Positions 33,220 through 43,174 of a stretch of 50,786 nt of DNA are shown piece after piece. The notes beneath the pieces are model-generated. The model searched no databases. It was not told where the DNA came from and was given only the letters and a program-made list of their open reading frames with translations. Numbering within the stretch: position 1 is the stretch's first letter; every line of letters begins with the position of its first letter. Source of the DNA: JBCBTJ01 sp039818665 (GTDB lineage Bacteria > Pseudomonadota > Alphaproteobacteria > Caulobacterales > Hyphomonadaceae). The stretch is from assembly GCA_039818665.1 (NCBI GenBank), contig JBCBTJ010000023.1, forward strand, positions 1 to 50,786, in the 5' to 3' direction. The translations under genes and the position numbers were made by a program.

Positions 33220-34961
33220 GCACGGACAGCGCAGCGACGCCGGCGGCGCGCCGCGCCGGCCTGGTCGAAGCGATCCAGGTCTATCGCAAGCCGAAAATGG
33301 CGATGATGCTGGTGCTCGGCTTCGCCGCCGGTTTGCCGTTCCTGTTGTACTACAGCGCCTTGTCGGTGCGGCTCGAAAGCAGCGGGCTCGACGTCGCGCT
33401 GATCGGCTTCTTCTCCGTGTTCGGCCTCACCTATTCCCTAAAGTTCCTCTGGGCGCCGGTGGTCGACCGGGTGAAACCCTGGGGGCTGGCCCGCGCCTTC
33501 GGCCAGAGGCGATCCTGGATTTTCGTCGCCCAGCTCGGCGTCGCGCTCGGCCTGATCGGCCTCAGCTTCACCGATCCGGCCCAAAGCCTCGCGCCCATCG
33601 CGCTGTTCACCTTCCTGCTCACCTTCTCCTCGGCGACCCAGGATATCGGCATCGACGCTTGGCGCATCGAAGCGGCCGCCGGCGACGATGAGCAAGCCCC
33701 GCTCGCGGCCGCCTACCAACTTGGCTACAAGGTGGGGATGACCGTCTCCGGCGGGGTGTTCCTGGTGATCGCCGGCGCGGCCACCTGGCCCATCGCTTAT
33801 CTTTCCATGGCCGGCGCCATGGCGCTGGCGGCCTTCGTGTTTGCGATCTGGGACCGGCGCGGCGGGGTGCAGGCCGCCGGCGCGGCGGGCGCGCTGGTGC
33901 TCTCCGCCGCCATCGCCGCCGCGGCCGCGGCCTTTGGCGACGTGGCAGAGGCGGGATCGGCGCTTTGGCTCTTTTTCGAAGCGATCCGCTATGCGAGCCT
34001 CGCGGCCGGCGCGGCGGCGACGGTTGCGTTCCTCTGGTTCGCCGGCCAGGCGCTCACCGACGCGGCCGTTGAGGACGCGCCCAGGGCCGGCGATTTTCTC
34101 CAAGGCGCGGCGTTCACCCTGTTGTTCTTCGCCGGCGTCGGCGCGGCGGCCAGCGCGATCGCCTACGCCGTGGTCCAGCTTCTCGCGCTGTTCGGCGTCG
34201 TACCCACCCGCTCAGGCGTGGCCCAGACCGCAGCCTATGTGGCCGCGACGCCGTTCATTCTGCTCGCCTTCGCTCTACCCTTCATTCGGCGCATCAAATC
34301 CGACGCGCCGGTGTTGCAGCATCCCACTTGGGGGCCGTTTCTCGACTTTTTCTGGCGCCATGGCTGGGCGGCGCTCTTGGTCATGCTGTTCGTATCGACC
34401 TATCGGCTCAGCGACATCGTGATGGGCGTGATGGCCAAGCCCGCCTACAGCGCCATGGGCTACACGCCCGAAGCGATCGGCCTGGTCAGCGGCACTTACG
34501 GGCCGTGGATCGTGATGGTCGGCGTGGTGGCCGCCGGCGTGTCGGCGATCCAGTTCGGCCTGGTCCGCTCGCTCGTGATCGGCGCGGTGGTCTCCATCCT
34601 CGGCAATGTGATCTTCGCGTGGCTCGTCAACCAGTCCGCCGACTCACTGGCGCCGCTGTTCATCGCGGTCACGGCCGACAACATCGCCGGCGGCTATGCC
34701 GGGACGATCTTCATCGCCTACATGTCGACCCTGGTGAACCGGTCGTTCGCGGGCACGCAATACGCGATCTTCAGCTCGATCTGGTCCTTGGGCCCGAAGT
34801 TGGTCGCGCTATCGTCCGGCGTGATGGTCGGCGCGTTCGGATATTCGAACTTCTTCCTGATCGCCGCTGCGCTCGGCCTGCCGGCCGTGCTCCTGTCGCT
34901 GATCGTCGATCGGATGAAGCCAGACCGGGAGTCGGTCTTGTCGAAACGGGACGCCGCCTAG
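33216..34961 (+). CDS. ampG: AmpG family muropeptide permease (MFS)
   Basis: Inner-membrane importer of GlcNAc-anhydroMurNAc peptides for cell-wall recycling. The 581 residues have 12-14 hydrophobic segments; the AmpG signature parts are LGFAAGLPFLLYYSALSVRLE, SLKFLWAPVVDRV, SSATQDIGIDAWRIE, AAAYQLGYKVGM and LSGYGG-like loops before the last helices (SNFFLIAAALGLPAVLLSL). Compared with E. coli AmpG the central region carries extra hydrophobic segments (about residues 220-340). It is translationally coupled to a hybrid kinase, hinting at a regulatory link to wall turnover. A hairpin follows directly after the stop. Confidence 0.9.
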   Translation: MSTDSAATPAARRAGLVEAIQVYRKPKMAMMLVLGFAAGLPFLLYYSALSVRLESSGLDVALIGFFSVFGLTYSLKFLWAPVVDRVKPWGLARAFGQRRSWIFVAQLGVALGLIGLSFTDPAQSLAPIALFTFLLTFSSATQDIGIDAWRIEAAAGDDEQAPLAAAYQLGYKVGMTVSGGVFLVIAGAATWPIAYLSMAGAMALAAFVFAIWDRRGGVQAAGAAGALVLSAAIAAAAAAFGDVAEAGSALWLFFEAIRYASLAAGAAATVAFLWFAGQALTDAAVEDAPRAGDFLQGAAFTLLFFAGVGAAASAIAYAVVQLLALFGVVPTRSGVAQTAAYVAATPFILLAFALPFIRRIKSDAPVLQHPTWGPFLDFFWRHGWAALLVMLFVSTYRLSDIVMGVMAKPAYSAMGYTPEAIGLVSGTYGPWIVMVGVVAAGVSAIQFGLVRSLVIGAVVSILGNVIFAWLVNQSADSLAPLFIAVTADNIAGGYAGTIFIAYMSTLVNRSFAGTQYAIFSSIWSLGPKLVALSSGVMVGAFGYSNFFLIAAALGLPAVLLSLIVDRMKPDRESVLSKRDAA

Positions 34962-34962
34962 A

Positions 34963-34987
34963 GCGCTTTCGCCGTCAGCGAAAGCGC
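34963..34987 (+). terminator. Hairpin after ampG
   Basis: A perfect 10-bp stem (arms GCGCTTTCGC and GCGAAAGCGC, loop CGTCA) begins right after the ampG stop. There is no T-run, so it could be an mRNA-stabilising hairpin or a Rho-assisted terminator. Confidence 0.45.
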
Positions 34988-35077
34988 GAAGGCGAGCAAA
35001 GCGCGCCCGGCGCGCCAGCGCCGCCCCCCGCGGAGCCGTCGGCGCAGCCGACTGGGGTGAGCGACATCGACGCGACG

Positions 35078-35104
35078 ATCGTTTCCGTCAAAGACGGACA
35101 CGAT
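35078..35104 (-). terminator. Hairpin after maeB
   Basis: Eight bases beyond the maeB stop, arms ATCGT-T-TCCGTC and GACGGA-C-ACGAT pair over 11 bp with one mismatch around an AAA loop. It lacks a T-run, so intrinsic termination would be weak. Confidence 0.4.
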
Positions 35105-35111
35105 CTAGGCG

Positions 35112-37439
35112 CTAGCCGTCCAGGCCCGCCTTTTCGGCATAGGCTTCCGCCGGCAGGCACTTGCCCTTGGTGAGGTCGTCGATGTCGAACGCCGCGAATG
35201 TCGCAAGGTTCACAATGTCCTGCACGCTCGCCCCGAAGGACGCGATCTGAACCGGCTTTTCCAAGCCCAGCAGCACCGGGCCGATCACCGTCGCGCCGCC
35301 GATCGCGCCCAAGAGCTGGGTCGAGATCGAGGCGGAGTGGATCGCCGGCATGACGAACACGTTCGCCGGCTGCGACAGGCGCGAAAACGGGTAGATCAGG
35401 TGGTGATTGGGATTCAGCGCCACATCGGCCGCCATCTCGCCTTCATATTCGAAGTCGATATCGCTTCGCCCGTCCAAGATCTCGATCGCCTCGCGCACTT
35501 TGGCGGCGCGTTCGCCCATGGGATTGCCGAAGGTGGAGTAAGAGCACAGGGCCACGCGCGGCGTGAAGCCGAGCCGCTGGACGGCCCGCGCCGCCTCTGT
35601 GGTGATGTCGGCGATCTGCTGAGCGTCCGGCAGCTCGACCACGCTGGTGTCGGCGATGAAGATCGTGCGGCCCCCGCGCCCGATCACCATGGACATGCCG
35701 ATCACCGGCTGGCCCGGGACGGGATCGAGCACCAATCTGGCGTCGGCCAGCGCGACGCCGAAGTTTCGCGTGACGCCGGTCACCATGCCGTCGGCGTGGC
35801 CCAGCGCCAGCATGCAGCAGCCGAACACGTTCCGGTCCTGGTTCACCAGGCGCTGGGCGTCGCGCTTGAGATAGCCCTGACGCTGAAGCCGGCGGTGCAA
35901 ATGGTCCGTGTAGAACGCGTTGTTGTCGGACAAGCGCGCATTGACGACTTCCAGCGCGCCGGCCGGCACGCCCATTTGCGACATCGCCCGGGCCACGCGC
36001 TCCTCCCGCCCGATCAGAACCGGATGGCCGAGGCCCTGGTTTTTGAAGGCGATCGCCGCGCGGACCACCGCCGGCTCCTCCCCTTCTGCGAAGACGATGC
36101 GTTTTTGGTTGGTCCGCACGCGGCCTTGGACCGATTGGATGAAGGCGGCCGTCGGATCGAGGCGGCGCGCGAGCGCTTCTCGATAAGCCTGCATGTCATC
36201 GATCGGCTTGCGCGCGACGCCGGTGTCCATGGCGGCCTGGGCCACATAGGGGGGCACGAAGGAGATAAGGCGCGGATCGAAAGGCGTTGGGATGATATAA
36301 TCGCGGCCGAATTGCGGGCGCGAGCCGTGATAGGCGGCGGCCACTTCGTCGGGCACGTCTTCGCGGGCGAGTTCGGCCAGCGCTTTGGCCGCGGCGACTT
36401 TCATCTCTTCATTGATGCCGCGCGCGCGCACGTCCAGCGCGCCCCGGAAGATGTAGGGAAAGCCGAGCACATTGTTGACCTGGTTCGGATAATCCGACCG
36501 GCCGGTGGCGATGATCGCGTCGTCGCGGACCTCTTTGATATCTTCCGGCAGGATCTCCGGGTCCGGATTGGCCATGGCGAAAATGATCGGATCGCTCGCC
36601 ATGGACGCGACCATCTCTTTCGTCACCGCGCCTTTCACCGAGAGGCCGAGGAAGCAATCGGCGCCGTCCATGGCTTCAGCGAGGGTGCGCTTGTCGGTCT
36701 TCACCGTGAAGGCGGACTTGAACTGGTCCATCTTCTCGGTGCGGCCTTCGTAGATCACGCCGCGGCTGTCGCACATGAGGATGTTCTCGGCCTTGACGCC
36801 GAGGTGCCGGATCAATCCGGCGCACGAGATGCCCGCCGCACCGGCGCCGGAGATCGCCACTTTCACGTCGGACAGTTCGCGGCCTGTAATGGAGCACGCA
36901 TTGATCAGGCCGGCCGCGGCGATGATCGCGGTGCCGTGCTGGTCGTCGTGGAAGACGGGAATATCGAGCTCTTCGCGCAGACGGCTTTCGATGATGAAGC
37001 ATTCCGGCGCGCCGATGTCTTCGAGATTGATGCCGCCAAAGGTCGGGCCGATATTGCGGACCGTTGTGATCAGCTCCTCGGTGTCCTTCGTGGTGACCTC
37101 GACATCGATCGAATCGACATCGGCGAAGCGTTTGAAGAGGACGGATTTGCCTTCCATCACCGGTTTCGACGCCATGGCGCCGAGGTCGCCGAGCCCCAAA
37201 ATGGCCGTGCCGTTGGAGATGACCGCGACCATGTTGCCTTTCGAGGTGTACTCGTAGGCGAGGTCTTCATCCTCGGCGATCGCTTTGACGGGCACGGCGA
37301 CGCCCGGACTGTACGCCAAAGACAAGTCCCTCTGGGTCGCCATCGGCTTGGTCGGGGAGACCGACAGCTTTCCGGGCTGGGGCAGCTTATGAAAGGCGAG
37401 CGCTTCCTCGTCGGTGAAGCTCGGGCGCTTGGACGTCAT
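35112..37439 (-). CDS. maeB: NADP-dependent malic enzyme (MaeB type, malic enzyme-phosphotransacetylase fusion)
   Basis: Decarboxylates malate to pyruvate with NADP, linking the TCA cycle to gluconeogenesis and NADPH supply. The 775 residues comprise the malic enzyme half (PSFTDEEALAFHKLPQPGKL, AYSPGVAVPVKAIAED, TFGGINLEDIGAPECF, FHDDQHGTAIIAAAGLINA and the nucleotide motif VAISGAGAAGISCAGL) and, from about residue 430, a phosphotransacetylase-like half (RIVFAEGEEPAVVRAA ending with IVNLATFAAFDID) that is regulatory rather than catalytic in characterised MaeB. The ATG at 37439 fits the family start. It is divergent from mutS. Confidence 0.96.
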   Translation of the reverse strand: MTSKRPSFTDEEALAFHKLPQPGKLSVSPTKPMATQRDLSLAYSPGVAVPVKAIAEDEDLAYEYTSKGNMVAVISNGTAILGLGDLGAMASKPVMEGKSVLFKRFADVDSIDVEVTTKDTEELITTVRNIGPTFGGINLEDIGAPECFIIESRLREELDIPVFHDDQHGTAIIAAAGLINACSITGRELSDVKVAISGAGAAGISCAGLIRHLGVKAENILMCDSRGVIYEGRTEKMDQFKSAFTVKTDKRTLAEAMDGADCFLGLSVKGAVTKEMVASMASDPIIFAMANPDPEILPEDIKEVRDDAIIATGRSDYPNQVNNVLGFPYIFRGALDVRARGINEEMKVAAAKALAELAREDVPDEVAAAYHGSRPQFGRDYIIPTPFDPRLISFVPPYVAQAAMDTGVARKPIDDMQAYREALARRLDPTAAFIQSVQGRVRTNQKRIVFAEGEEPAVVRAAIAFKNQGLGHPVLIGREERVARAMSQMGVPAGALEVVNARLSDNNAFYTDHLHRRLQRQGYLKRDAQRLVNQDRNVFGCCMLALGHADGMVTGVTRNFGVALADARLVLDPVPGQPVIGMSMVIGRGGRTIFIADTSVVELPDAQQIADITTEAARAVQRLGFTPRVALCSYSTFGNPMGERAAKVREAIEILDGRSDIDFEYEGEMAADVALNPNHHLIYPFSRLSQPANVFVMPAIHSASISTQLLGAIGGATVIGPVLLGLEKPVQIASFGASVQDIVNLATFAAFDIDDLTKGKCLPAEAYAEKAGLDG

Positions 37440-37564
37440 TGAAATCGGCCTGCTGAGGCGGGAGTGAATCGAATCTCGCGAACCTAGGCCCGCGCGCGAA
37501 GGCCCACAACCTGCAAAATCCGAGCCCTTTTCCTGGCGCATTGGAATGTTTAGCGTCCCGCGCC

Positions 37565-40258
37565 ATGGCTGACGGCGCGTCCAGACCCACCCCTTCGAAA
37601 TCCGGCGCGCCGACGCCGTTTATGGCGCAGTATCTGGAGATCAAGGGCCAGCATCCGGACGCGCTCTTGTTTTTCCGAATGGGCGATTTTTACGAATTGT
37701 TCTTCGACGACGCGGTCGACGCCTCGCGGATTCTTGACATCACGCTGACCGCCCGAGGCGAACATGAGGGCGCGCCGATCCCGATGGCGGGGGTGCCCTA
37801 TCACGCCGCCGAAGGCTATCTCGCCCGCCTCATCAAAGCGGGCCGGCGGGTCGCGGTGTGCGAACAGACCGAAAGCCCGGCCGAAGCGAAAAAGCGCGGC
37901 TCCAAGGCCGTGGTGAACCGCGCCGTGGTTCGGGTCGTCACCCCAGGCACGGTGACGGAAGACACCCTGCTGCCCGCCCGCCAGGGCCAAGCTTTGGTCG
38001 CCGCGGCCTTTGCAGCGGGCGGCGCCGAGGCGGCGATCGCGTCGTGCGACGTCTCCACCGGCGCGTTCGATGTGTTAGACATCGCGCCGGAGACGCTGCC
38101 CGATGCGATCGCCGCCCTGCCCGTCCACGAATTGTTGCTCACAGAGCCGGACCTCGACCGTCCGCTCGTCCGTCAAGCGCTGGACGCTTTCAGCGCGCCG
38201 GTCACGCCGCGTCCCGCAGGCGCTGCGCGCGCAAAGTCTGGCGAGGCGCTGCTCAAAGAGGCTTACGGCGTCGCCGCGCTGGATGCATTCGGCGCGTTCA
38301 GCAAAGCCGAGCTCGCGGCCTGCGGACTGCTTCTCGACTATGTGAAGCTCACCCAGGCCGGCGCGGACATCCGGCTCGACCCGCCGCGGCGCGCGCCCGC
38401 CTCAGGCGGCCTATCGATCGATCCCGCGACCCGGGCGAGCCTTGAGATCGACGCGGCGCTTGGCGGCGGGCGCGCGGGATCGCTGCTGGCCACGATCGAC
38501 CGCACGCTGACCGCGCCCGGCGCCCGTGCGCTGGCCGCGCGGCTCGCGCGGCCAGCGACAGCCCGCGCGGAGATTGAAGCGCGCTATGACGCGGTCGGGT
38601 TTTTCCTCGAAGACCCCGGGCTTTGCGAAGACGTCCGCGCCGAACTCAAAGCCGCGCCGGACCTGGAACGGGCGCGGTCCCGCTTGCGCCTGAACCGCGG
38701 GGGGCCGCGCGATCTCTTGGCGCTCGGCCGCGCCCTCGCCAGCGGCGAACGGGCGGCCGCCGCATTGGCGCGCCGCTTGGCGGATCCGCCGGCGCTGCTC
38801 GACGCCGCGGGCGCCGCGCTCACCCTGACCAACACGCCGGCCCTCGGCGCGCTCGCCGCAGACCTGTCGCGCGCCATCTCGGACGACGCCCCCCTCCTCG
38901 CCCGCGACGGCGGATTCGTCGCCCAAGGCTGGGACGCGGCCCTCGACGAAGCCCGCGCCCTGCAGAGCGACAGCCGGAAAATCATCGCCGATCTGCAAGC
39001 GAGATACGCCGACGCGGCCGGCGTCGCCGCCCTGAAGATCAAGCACAACAATGTGCTCGGCTATTTCATCGAAGTCTCGGCCCGAAACGCGGACCCGTTG
39101 ATGCGCGCCCCGCTCAGCGAGACCTTCATCCATCGCCAAACCCTCGCCAATGTCGTGCGGTTTTCTACCAGCGAACTCTCAGACCTCGCCGGGCGGATTT
39201 CACGCGCTGAAGAAGAGGCGACCGCCCGTGAATTGGCTGTGTTCGAGGACTTCCGCCAAAGAGTCGAAGGCCAGTCTGAGCCCCTCGGCGCGGCGGCCGC
39301 AGCGCTCGCCGAACTCGACATCGCCGCAGCCGGCGCGGCTTGGGCCGATGAAACCGGCGCCTGCCGACCGGCTCTCGACGACGCGCCAGTCTTCGCCGCT
39401 GAAGGGCTGCGCCATCCGGTGGTCGAAGCGGCGCTGAAAGCCGAAGGCGAGGGCTTCACCGCCAACGACCTCGTGCTCGACGCAGGAGGCGACGCCGCGC
39501 CGCGGCTCTTGCTCGTCACCGGGCCAAACATGGCCGGCAAGTCCACCTATCTCCGACAAGCCGCGCTCGCGGTGATCCTGGCCCAAGCCGGATGCTACGT
39601 TCCGGCGCGCGCCTTTCGGCTGGGTCTCGCCGACCGGGTGTTTTCGCGGGTGGGCGCGTCGGACGATCTCGCCCGCGGCCGGTCGACCTTCATGGTCGAA
39701 ATGGTGGAAACCGCGGCGATCCTCACCCAAGCCACGGCGCGCGCCTTCGTCATTCTCGACGAGGTCGGCCGGGGCACTTCGACCTATGACGGCCTCGCCA
39801 TCGCCTGGGCCTGCGTCGAGCACCTGCACAATGCCAATGGCTGCCGCGCCCTGTTCGCCACGCACTACCATGAGTTGACGGCTTTGGCCGAGGATCTGCC
39901 CGCCGCCGCAAACGCCAGCCTTCGCGCCAAAGAGTGGAAAGACGAACTCGTCTTCCTCCATGATGTTCAGCCGGGTCCCGCCGATCGCTCCTATGGCGTT
40001 CAAGTCGCCCGTCTCGCAGGCCTGCCGAACAAGGCCGTCTCCCGCGCCGCACAAGTGCTCAAGCGTCTTGAGGCCGATCCGGCCGCGCCCGATGCGCTGC
40101 CGTTGTTCGCGGCCGCGCCGGACGACGAACCGCAGGCCGAGGCCGGCGCCGCGCCGAATGCCGCCGCTGAGATGCTGGCGAACGTCGATCCGGACACGCT
40201 GACGCCGCGCGAAGCGCTTGAACTTGTCTATAAGTTGAAAGCAGCCGACGAGACTTAG
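37565..40258 (+). CDS. mutS: DNA mismatch repair protein MutS
   Basis: Recognises mismatches and loads MutL. The 897 residues include the mismatch-binding domain with the Phe-x-Glu motif context (FFRMGDFYELFFDDA), the connector and lever regions, the clamp, and the ATPase with Walker A TGPNMAGKSTYLRQAA, Walker B FVILDEVGRGTSTYDGLAIAWA and FATHYHELTAL. The C-terminal small helix domain (TLTPREALELVYKLK) is present, so it is full length. The ATG at 37565 is preferred over an upstream TTG at 37541. Its stop overlaps the next convergent gene by 4 bases. Confidence 0.98.
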   Translation: MADGASRPTPSKSGAPTPFMAQYLEIKGQHPDALLFFRMGDFYELFFDDAVDASRILDITLTARGEHEGAPIPMAGVPYHAAEGYLARLIKAGRRVAVCEQTESPAEAKKRGSKAVVNRAVVRVVTPGTVTEDTLLPARQGQALVAAAFAAGGAEAAIASCDVSTGAFDVLDIAPETLPDAIAALPVHELLLTEPDLDRPLVRQALDAFSAPVTPRPAGAARAKSGEALLKEAYGVAALDAFGAFSKAELAACGLLLDYVKLTQAGADIRLDPPRRAPASGGLSIDPATRASLEIDAALGGGRAGSLLATIDRTLTAPGARALAARLARPATARAEIEARYDAVGFFLEDPGLCEDVRAELKAAPDLERARSRLRLNRGGPRDLLALGRALASGERAAAALARRLADPPALLDAAGAALTLTNTPALGALAADLSRAISDDAPLLARDGGFVAQGWDAALDEARALQSDSRKIIADLQARYADAAGVAALKIKHNNVLGYFIEVSARNADPLMRAPLSETFIHRQTLANVVRFSTSELSDLAGRISRAEEEATARELAVFEDFRQRVEGQSEPLGAAAAALAELDIAAAGAAWADETGACRPALDDAPVFAAEGLRHPVVEAALKAEGEGFTANDLVLDAGGDAAPRLLLVTGPNMAGKSTYLRQAALAVILAQAGCYVPARAFRLGLADRVFSRVGASDDLARGRSTFMVEMVETAAILTQATARAFVILDEVGRGTSTYDGLAIAWACVEHLHNANGCRALFATHYHELTALAEDLPAAANASLRAKEWKDELVFLHDVQPGPADRSYGVQVARLAGLPNKAVSRAAQVLKRLEADPAAPDALPLFAAAPDDEPQAEAGAAPNAAAEMLANVDPDTLTPREALELVYKLKAADET

Positions 40259-40602
40259 AGCAGCCCGGTCAATCGATCTCTGAAGAGGACGGCTGCGATG
40301 CCCGCGAATATCAGCGCCATGCCGAAAATGGCGACGCCGTCGCCGCCGTCAGAGTCCCGCTCGTGCGGCGCCGATTGGAGATCTGCGGCCCTGTCGAGGA
40401 GCGAGACGTCAATCTCGCCCTGAGCCGCGGACGCCGACGGGGCGTTCAGGGCGGCTCGCAGCCGTCTCAGCGCCCGGTGCAAGCGCCAGATCCAAAACAG
40501 GGCGGTGAGGTTCACGAGGCAGAGCGCGCAAACGGCGAATTCAACCGGTCCCGCGTGCGCGGAAAGCCAGCCCCATACACCGCTCAAAACATCCGGGCGC
40601 AT
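40255..40602 (-). CDS. Small two-helix membrane protein of unknown function
   Basis: A 115-residue product with hydrophobic segments at about residues 17-37 and 90-109, separated by an Arg-rich then acidic cytoplasmic-type loop (RLHRALRRLRAALNAPSAS ... HERDSDGGDG). No family is recognised. The ATG at 40602 has AGGGG 9 bases upstream. It overlaps the end of mutS and is divergent from the GGDEF/EAL gene. The 170 bases between those starts hold no other feature that I can support. Confidence 0.65.
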   Translation of the reverse strand: MRPDVLSGVWGWLSAHAGPVEFAVCALCLVNLTALFWIWRLHRALRRLRAALNAPSASAAQGEIDVSLLDRAADLQSAPHERDSDGGDGVAIFGMALIFAGIAAVLFRDRLTGLL

Positions 40603-40772
40603 TCGACAATCCCCTGGTCTTATTGGGCCGCGAATGCGCGCGAAAAGCAATTGCGAACTACAGAACGCGGGGCGGGCGGCGCGGCGCTTGGTTAAGACGA
40701 GCCTAATGCCGGCCGAAAGGCTTCACCGCAGGTCGAAATCGGCCTTTCAGCCGAATTCGGTAAACATCTGCA

Positions 40773-43121
40773 ATGCTCAGCGCATCGCGATACCAAACCG
40801 GACCTTGGGTCCGCCGGTTGTTCCGCCTGGCGGACGAGTGGTCGCGACTGCCGGCCGGCGCCTCGCATGAGGAGCGCGTCCGGGCCCGCGCTGTGGCCTT
40901 GCTGTCGGGCGCCTTCGCCCTTGTCGGCTCGACCCTCATTCTCATCTCCGTGGTCTCAGCGCAGTCCGCGACACTTGAGGTGGTGATCGCCTGGATCGGG
41001 ATCGCGGGCATGGCGATCTCGCCCTTCGTCCTTCGCGCGACCCGGGCGGCCCAGCCGGCCGGCGCGATTTTCGCGGGATCGATCATACTGGCGCTTGCGG
41101 TCTGGCCGCTCCTCGAGGGCGGCCTATACGCGCCGGACAACTACATCTTGGCCGCGACCCCCTTGGTCATTTGCCTCTTGGTCAATGTCCGCGTCGGACT
41201 GGTCTACACACTGGTCCTCGCGCTCTACTTCCCCTTCCTGCTGGCGTTGCACCCCGACAGCAGCGACCGCGTCGTGACGAGCGATCTTTACTATTGCGCG
41301 ATCCTGATCACCACGGCGCTTCTGACCGGTTTCTGCACGGCGGGCTATGGGCTCATGGCCAATCACGTGCTCGCCAGGTTCGAAACCGAACAGCGCGCCG
41401 CTTCAGAGCACGCCGCCGCCGCCGAGCAGTCGCTGCGCCGCCTGCGCGAGTTCACCGACATCGCCTCCGACTTGCTTTGGGAGGTGGATATGCAGGGGCG
41501 GCTTCTCTTCGTCGGCGGACGCATGCTGAAAGACAAGCTCAAGCGCCCCGTCGGAGAGATTCTCGGCAAGCCCTACACGAAACTGCTGCGCTTTCGCGCC
41601 GCAGACGGCGCGGACCTAGGCCGCGCCCTTAAGCGCGAAGAAGCCTATTCCGACATTCCGGCGGTCTTCGTCGACGATGACGGACAAGAGTATATCTTTT
41701 CCCTCAGCGGGACGCCGAAATTCGACGAGGCCGGCGCGGTGGCCGGGTTTATCGGCGTCGGCCGGGATGTCACCGAACGCGTCTCCGCGCAGCATCAAAT
41801 CCGCTTCCTCGCCGAATGCGACATGCTGACGGGCCTCGCCAATCGCCACGCCTTCACCACGCGGATCGAGCAAGACGTTCAAAACACGGACGACGAGCGC
41901 GGCCTCGCCGTGTTCGCGATCGACCTCGACAGCTTCAAGACCGTCAATGACAGCTACGGCCACGATGTCGGCGACAAGCTGTTGGTCGAGGTCGCCAATC
42001 GCCTGAAAGGCGCGATCCGCACAAACGATTGGGCCGCGCGGCTTGGCGGCGATGAATTCATGGTCGTGTCCCACGGCCATAGTCACGACGGCGCAAGCGC
42101 GACCGCCGCCGCAGAGCGCCTTTTGCAGACCCTTTGCGAGCCCTATCGGATCGACGAGCTCGAACTCATGGTCCAGGCCTCTGTCGGCGTCGCCTGCGCG
42201 CCGCTCCACGCCTCAAGCGCCCAAGAACTGATCAAATGCGCTGATCTCGCGCTCTACTCCGCCAAATCGGCCGGCCGCAGCAAATGGATGATGTTCGCGC
42301 CGGCGATGCGCGAGGTGTCGGCGCGCCGCAAACGGCTTGAGACGGGACTGCGCCGCGCGCTCGAGGACGGCGGCCTCAGCGTCGCCTATCAGCCGCTGCT
42401 TGATCTTCGCACCGGCGCCTTGTCCGGCTTCGAAGCGCTCGCGCGCTGGGAGGATCCCGACCTCGGCGTCATTCGCCCGGACGTGTTCATCGAGGTCGCC
42501 GAGCATTGCGGTCTCATCCGTCCTCTGGGCGAGCATGTCATGCGCCTCGCTTGCGCCGAAGCGGCCGCCTGGCCCGACGCGGCGGACCTGCGGATCGCGG
42601 TGAACATCTCGGCCGTGCAATTCGCGGACAGGTCGCTGCCGGACACCATCCGGTCCTGCTTGGACGACACGGGACTCGCGCCGCAGCGGCTGGAGCTTGA
42701 AATCACGGAAAGCCATTTGGTCGCCGATGTGGACAGCGCCGTCAAAACGCTCACCGCCTTGGAGGCGCTCGGCGTCGGCATCGCCATCGACGATTTCGGC
42801 ACCGGCTATTCTTCGCTCAGCCGTCTCCGGCTGCTGCCGCTCAATCGGTTGAAAATCGACCGCTCCTTCATCAGTGAAATCGCCCGCAATGAGAACAGCC
42901 GCACCATCACGCAGGCGATCATCCAACTCGCCGACAATCTCGGGGTCAGCGTGGTCGCCGAAGGGATCGAAACCGAACGCCAGAAATCCTGGCTGACGGA
43001 CGCGGGCTGCGCCGAGGGACAAGGCTACCTCTTCGCGAAACCCATGGCGCCCGACCAAGCTCGCGCCTTCGTCGCAGCGCGAGGCGGCGCCCCCGACCGC
43101 GCGGGCCGCAAAACCGCGTGA
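40773..43121 (+). CDS. Membrane-bound PAS-GGDEF-EAL cyclic-di-GMP signalling protein
   Basis: A 782-residue bifunctional c-di-GMP enzyme candidate. Residues about 40-200 form five or six transmembrane helices (an unclassified membrane sensor), 222-337 a PAS domain, 345-505 a GGDEF domain and 520-770 an EAL domain. The cyclase motif GGDEF (425-429) is intact with an inhibitory I-site RTND (416-419) five residues ahead. The phosphodiesterase signature FEALARW (553-559) and DDFGTGYSS are intact, so both activities are possible. It likely links an envelope signal to motility or surface attachment, in keeping with the flagellar genes downstream; that link is inference. Confidence 0.93.
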   Translation: MLSASRYQTGPWVRRLFRLADEWSRLPAGASHEERVRARAVALLSGAFALVGSTLILISVVSAQSATLEVVIAWIGIAGMAISPFVLRATRAAQPAGAIFAGSIILALAVWPLLEGGLYAPDNYILAATPLVICLLVNVRVGLVYTLVLALYFPFLLALHPDSSDRVVTSDLYYCAILITTALLTGFCTAGYGLMANHVLARFETEQRAASEHAAAAEQSLRRLREFTDIASDLLWEVDMQGRLLFVGGRMLKDKLKRPVGEILGKPYTKLLRFRAADGADLGRALKREEAYSDIPAVFVDDDGQEYIFSLSGTPKFDEAGAVAGFIGVGRDVTERVSAQHQIRFLAECDMLTGLANRHAFTTRIEQDVQNTDDERGLAVFAIDLDSFKTVNDSYGHDVGDKLLVEVANRLKGAIRTNDWAARLGGDEFMVVSHGHSHDGASATAAAERLLQTLCEPYRIDELELMVQASVGVACAPLHASSAQELIKCADLALYSAKSAGRSKWMMFAPAMREVSARRKRLETGLRRALEDGGLSVAYQPLLDLRTGALSGFEALARWEDPDLGVIRPDVFIEVAEHCGLIRPLGEHVMRLACAEAAAWPDAADLRIAVNISAVQFADRSLPDTIRSCLDDTGLAPQRLELEITESHLVADVDSAVKTLTALEALGVGIAIDDFGTGYSSLSRLRLLPLNRLKIDRSFISEIARNENSRTITQAIIQLADNLGVSVVAEGIETERQKSWLTDAGCAEGQGYLFAKPMAPDQARAFVAARGGAPDRAGRKTA

Positions 43122-43128
43122 CTTGAAA

Positions 43129-43148
43129 CGCGGCGCCTGGGCGCCGCG
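43129..43148 (+). terminator. Hairpin after the GGDEF/EAL gene
   Basis: An 8-bp perfect GC stem (arms CGCGGCGC and GCGCCGCG, loop CTGG) starts 8 bases after the stop. There is no T-run. It would partly separate this gene from the antiporter gene. Confidence 0.4.
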
Positions 43149-43174
43149 CTTCGGAACGAACGCAGCCTCGGACT

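Noticed and set aside
35337..37442. Plus-strand open frame of about 700 codons opposite maeB
   Set aside because: It is antisense to an unmistakable malic enzyme gene, His/Asp/Arg/Val-rich with no domain or signal sequence; high third-position GC keeps the antisense frame open.
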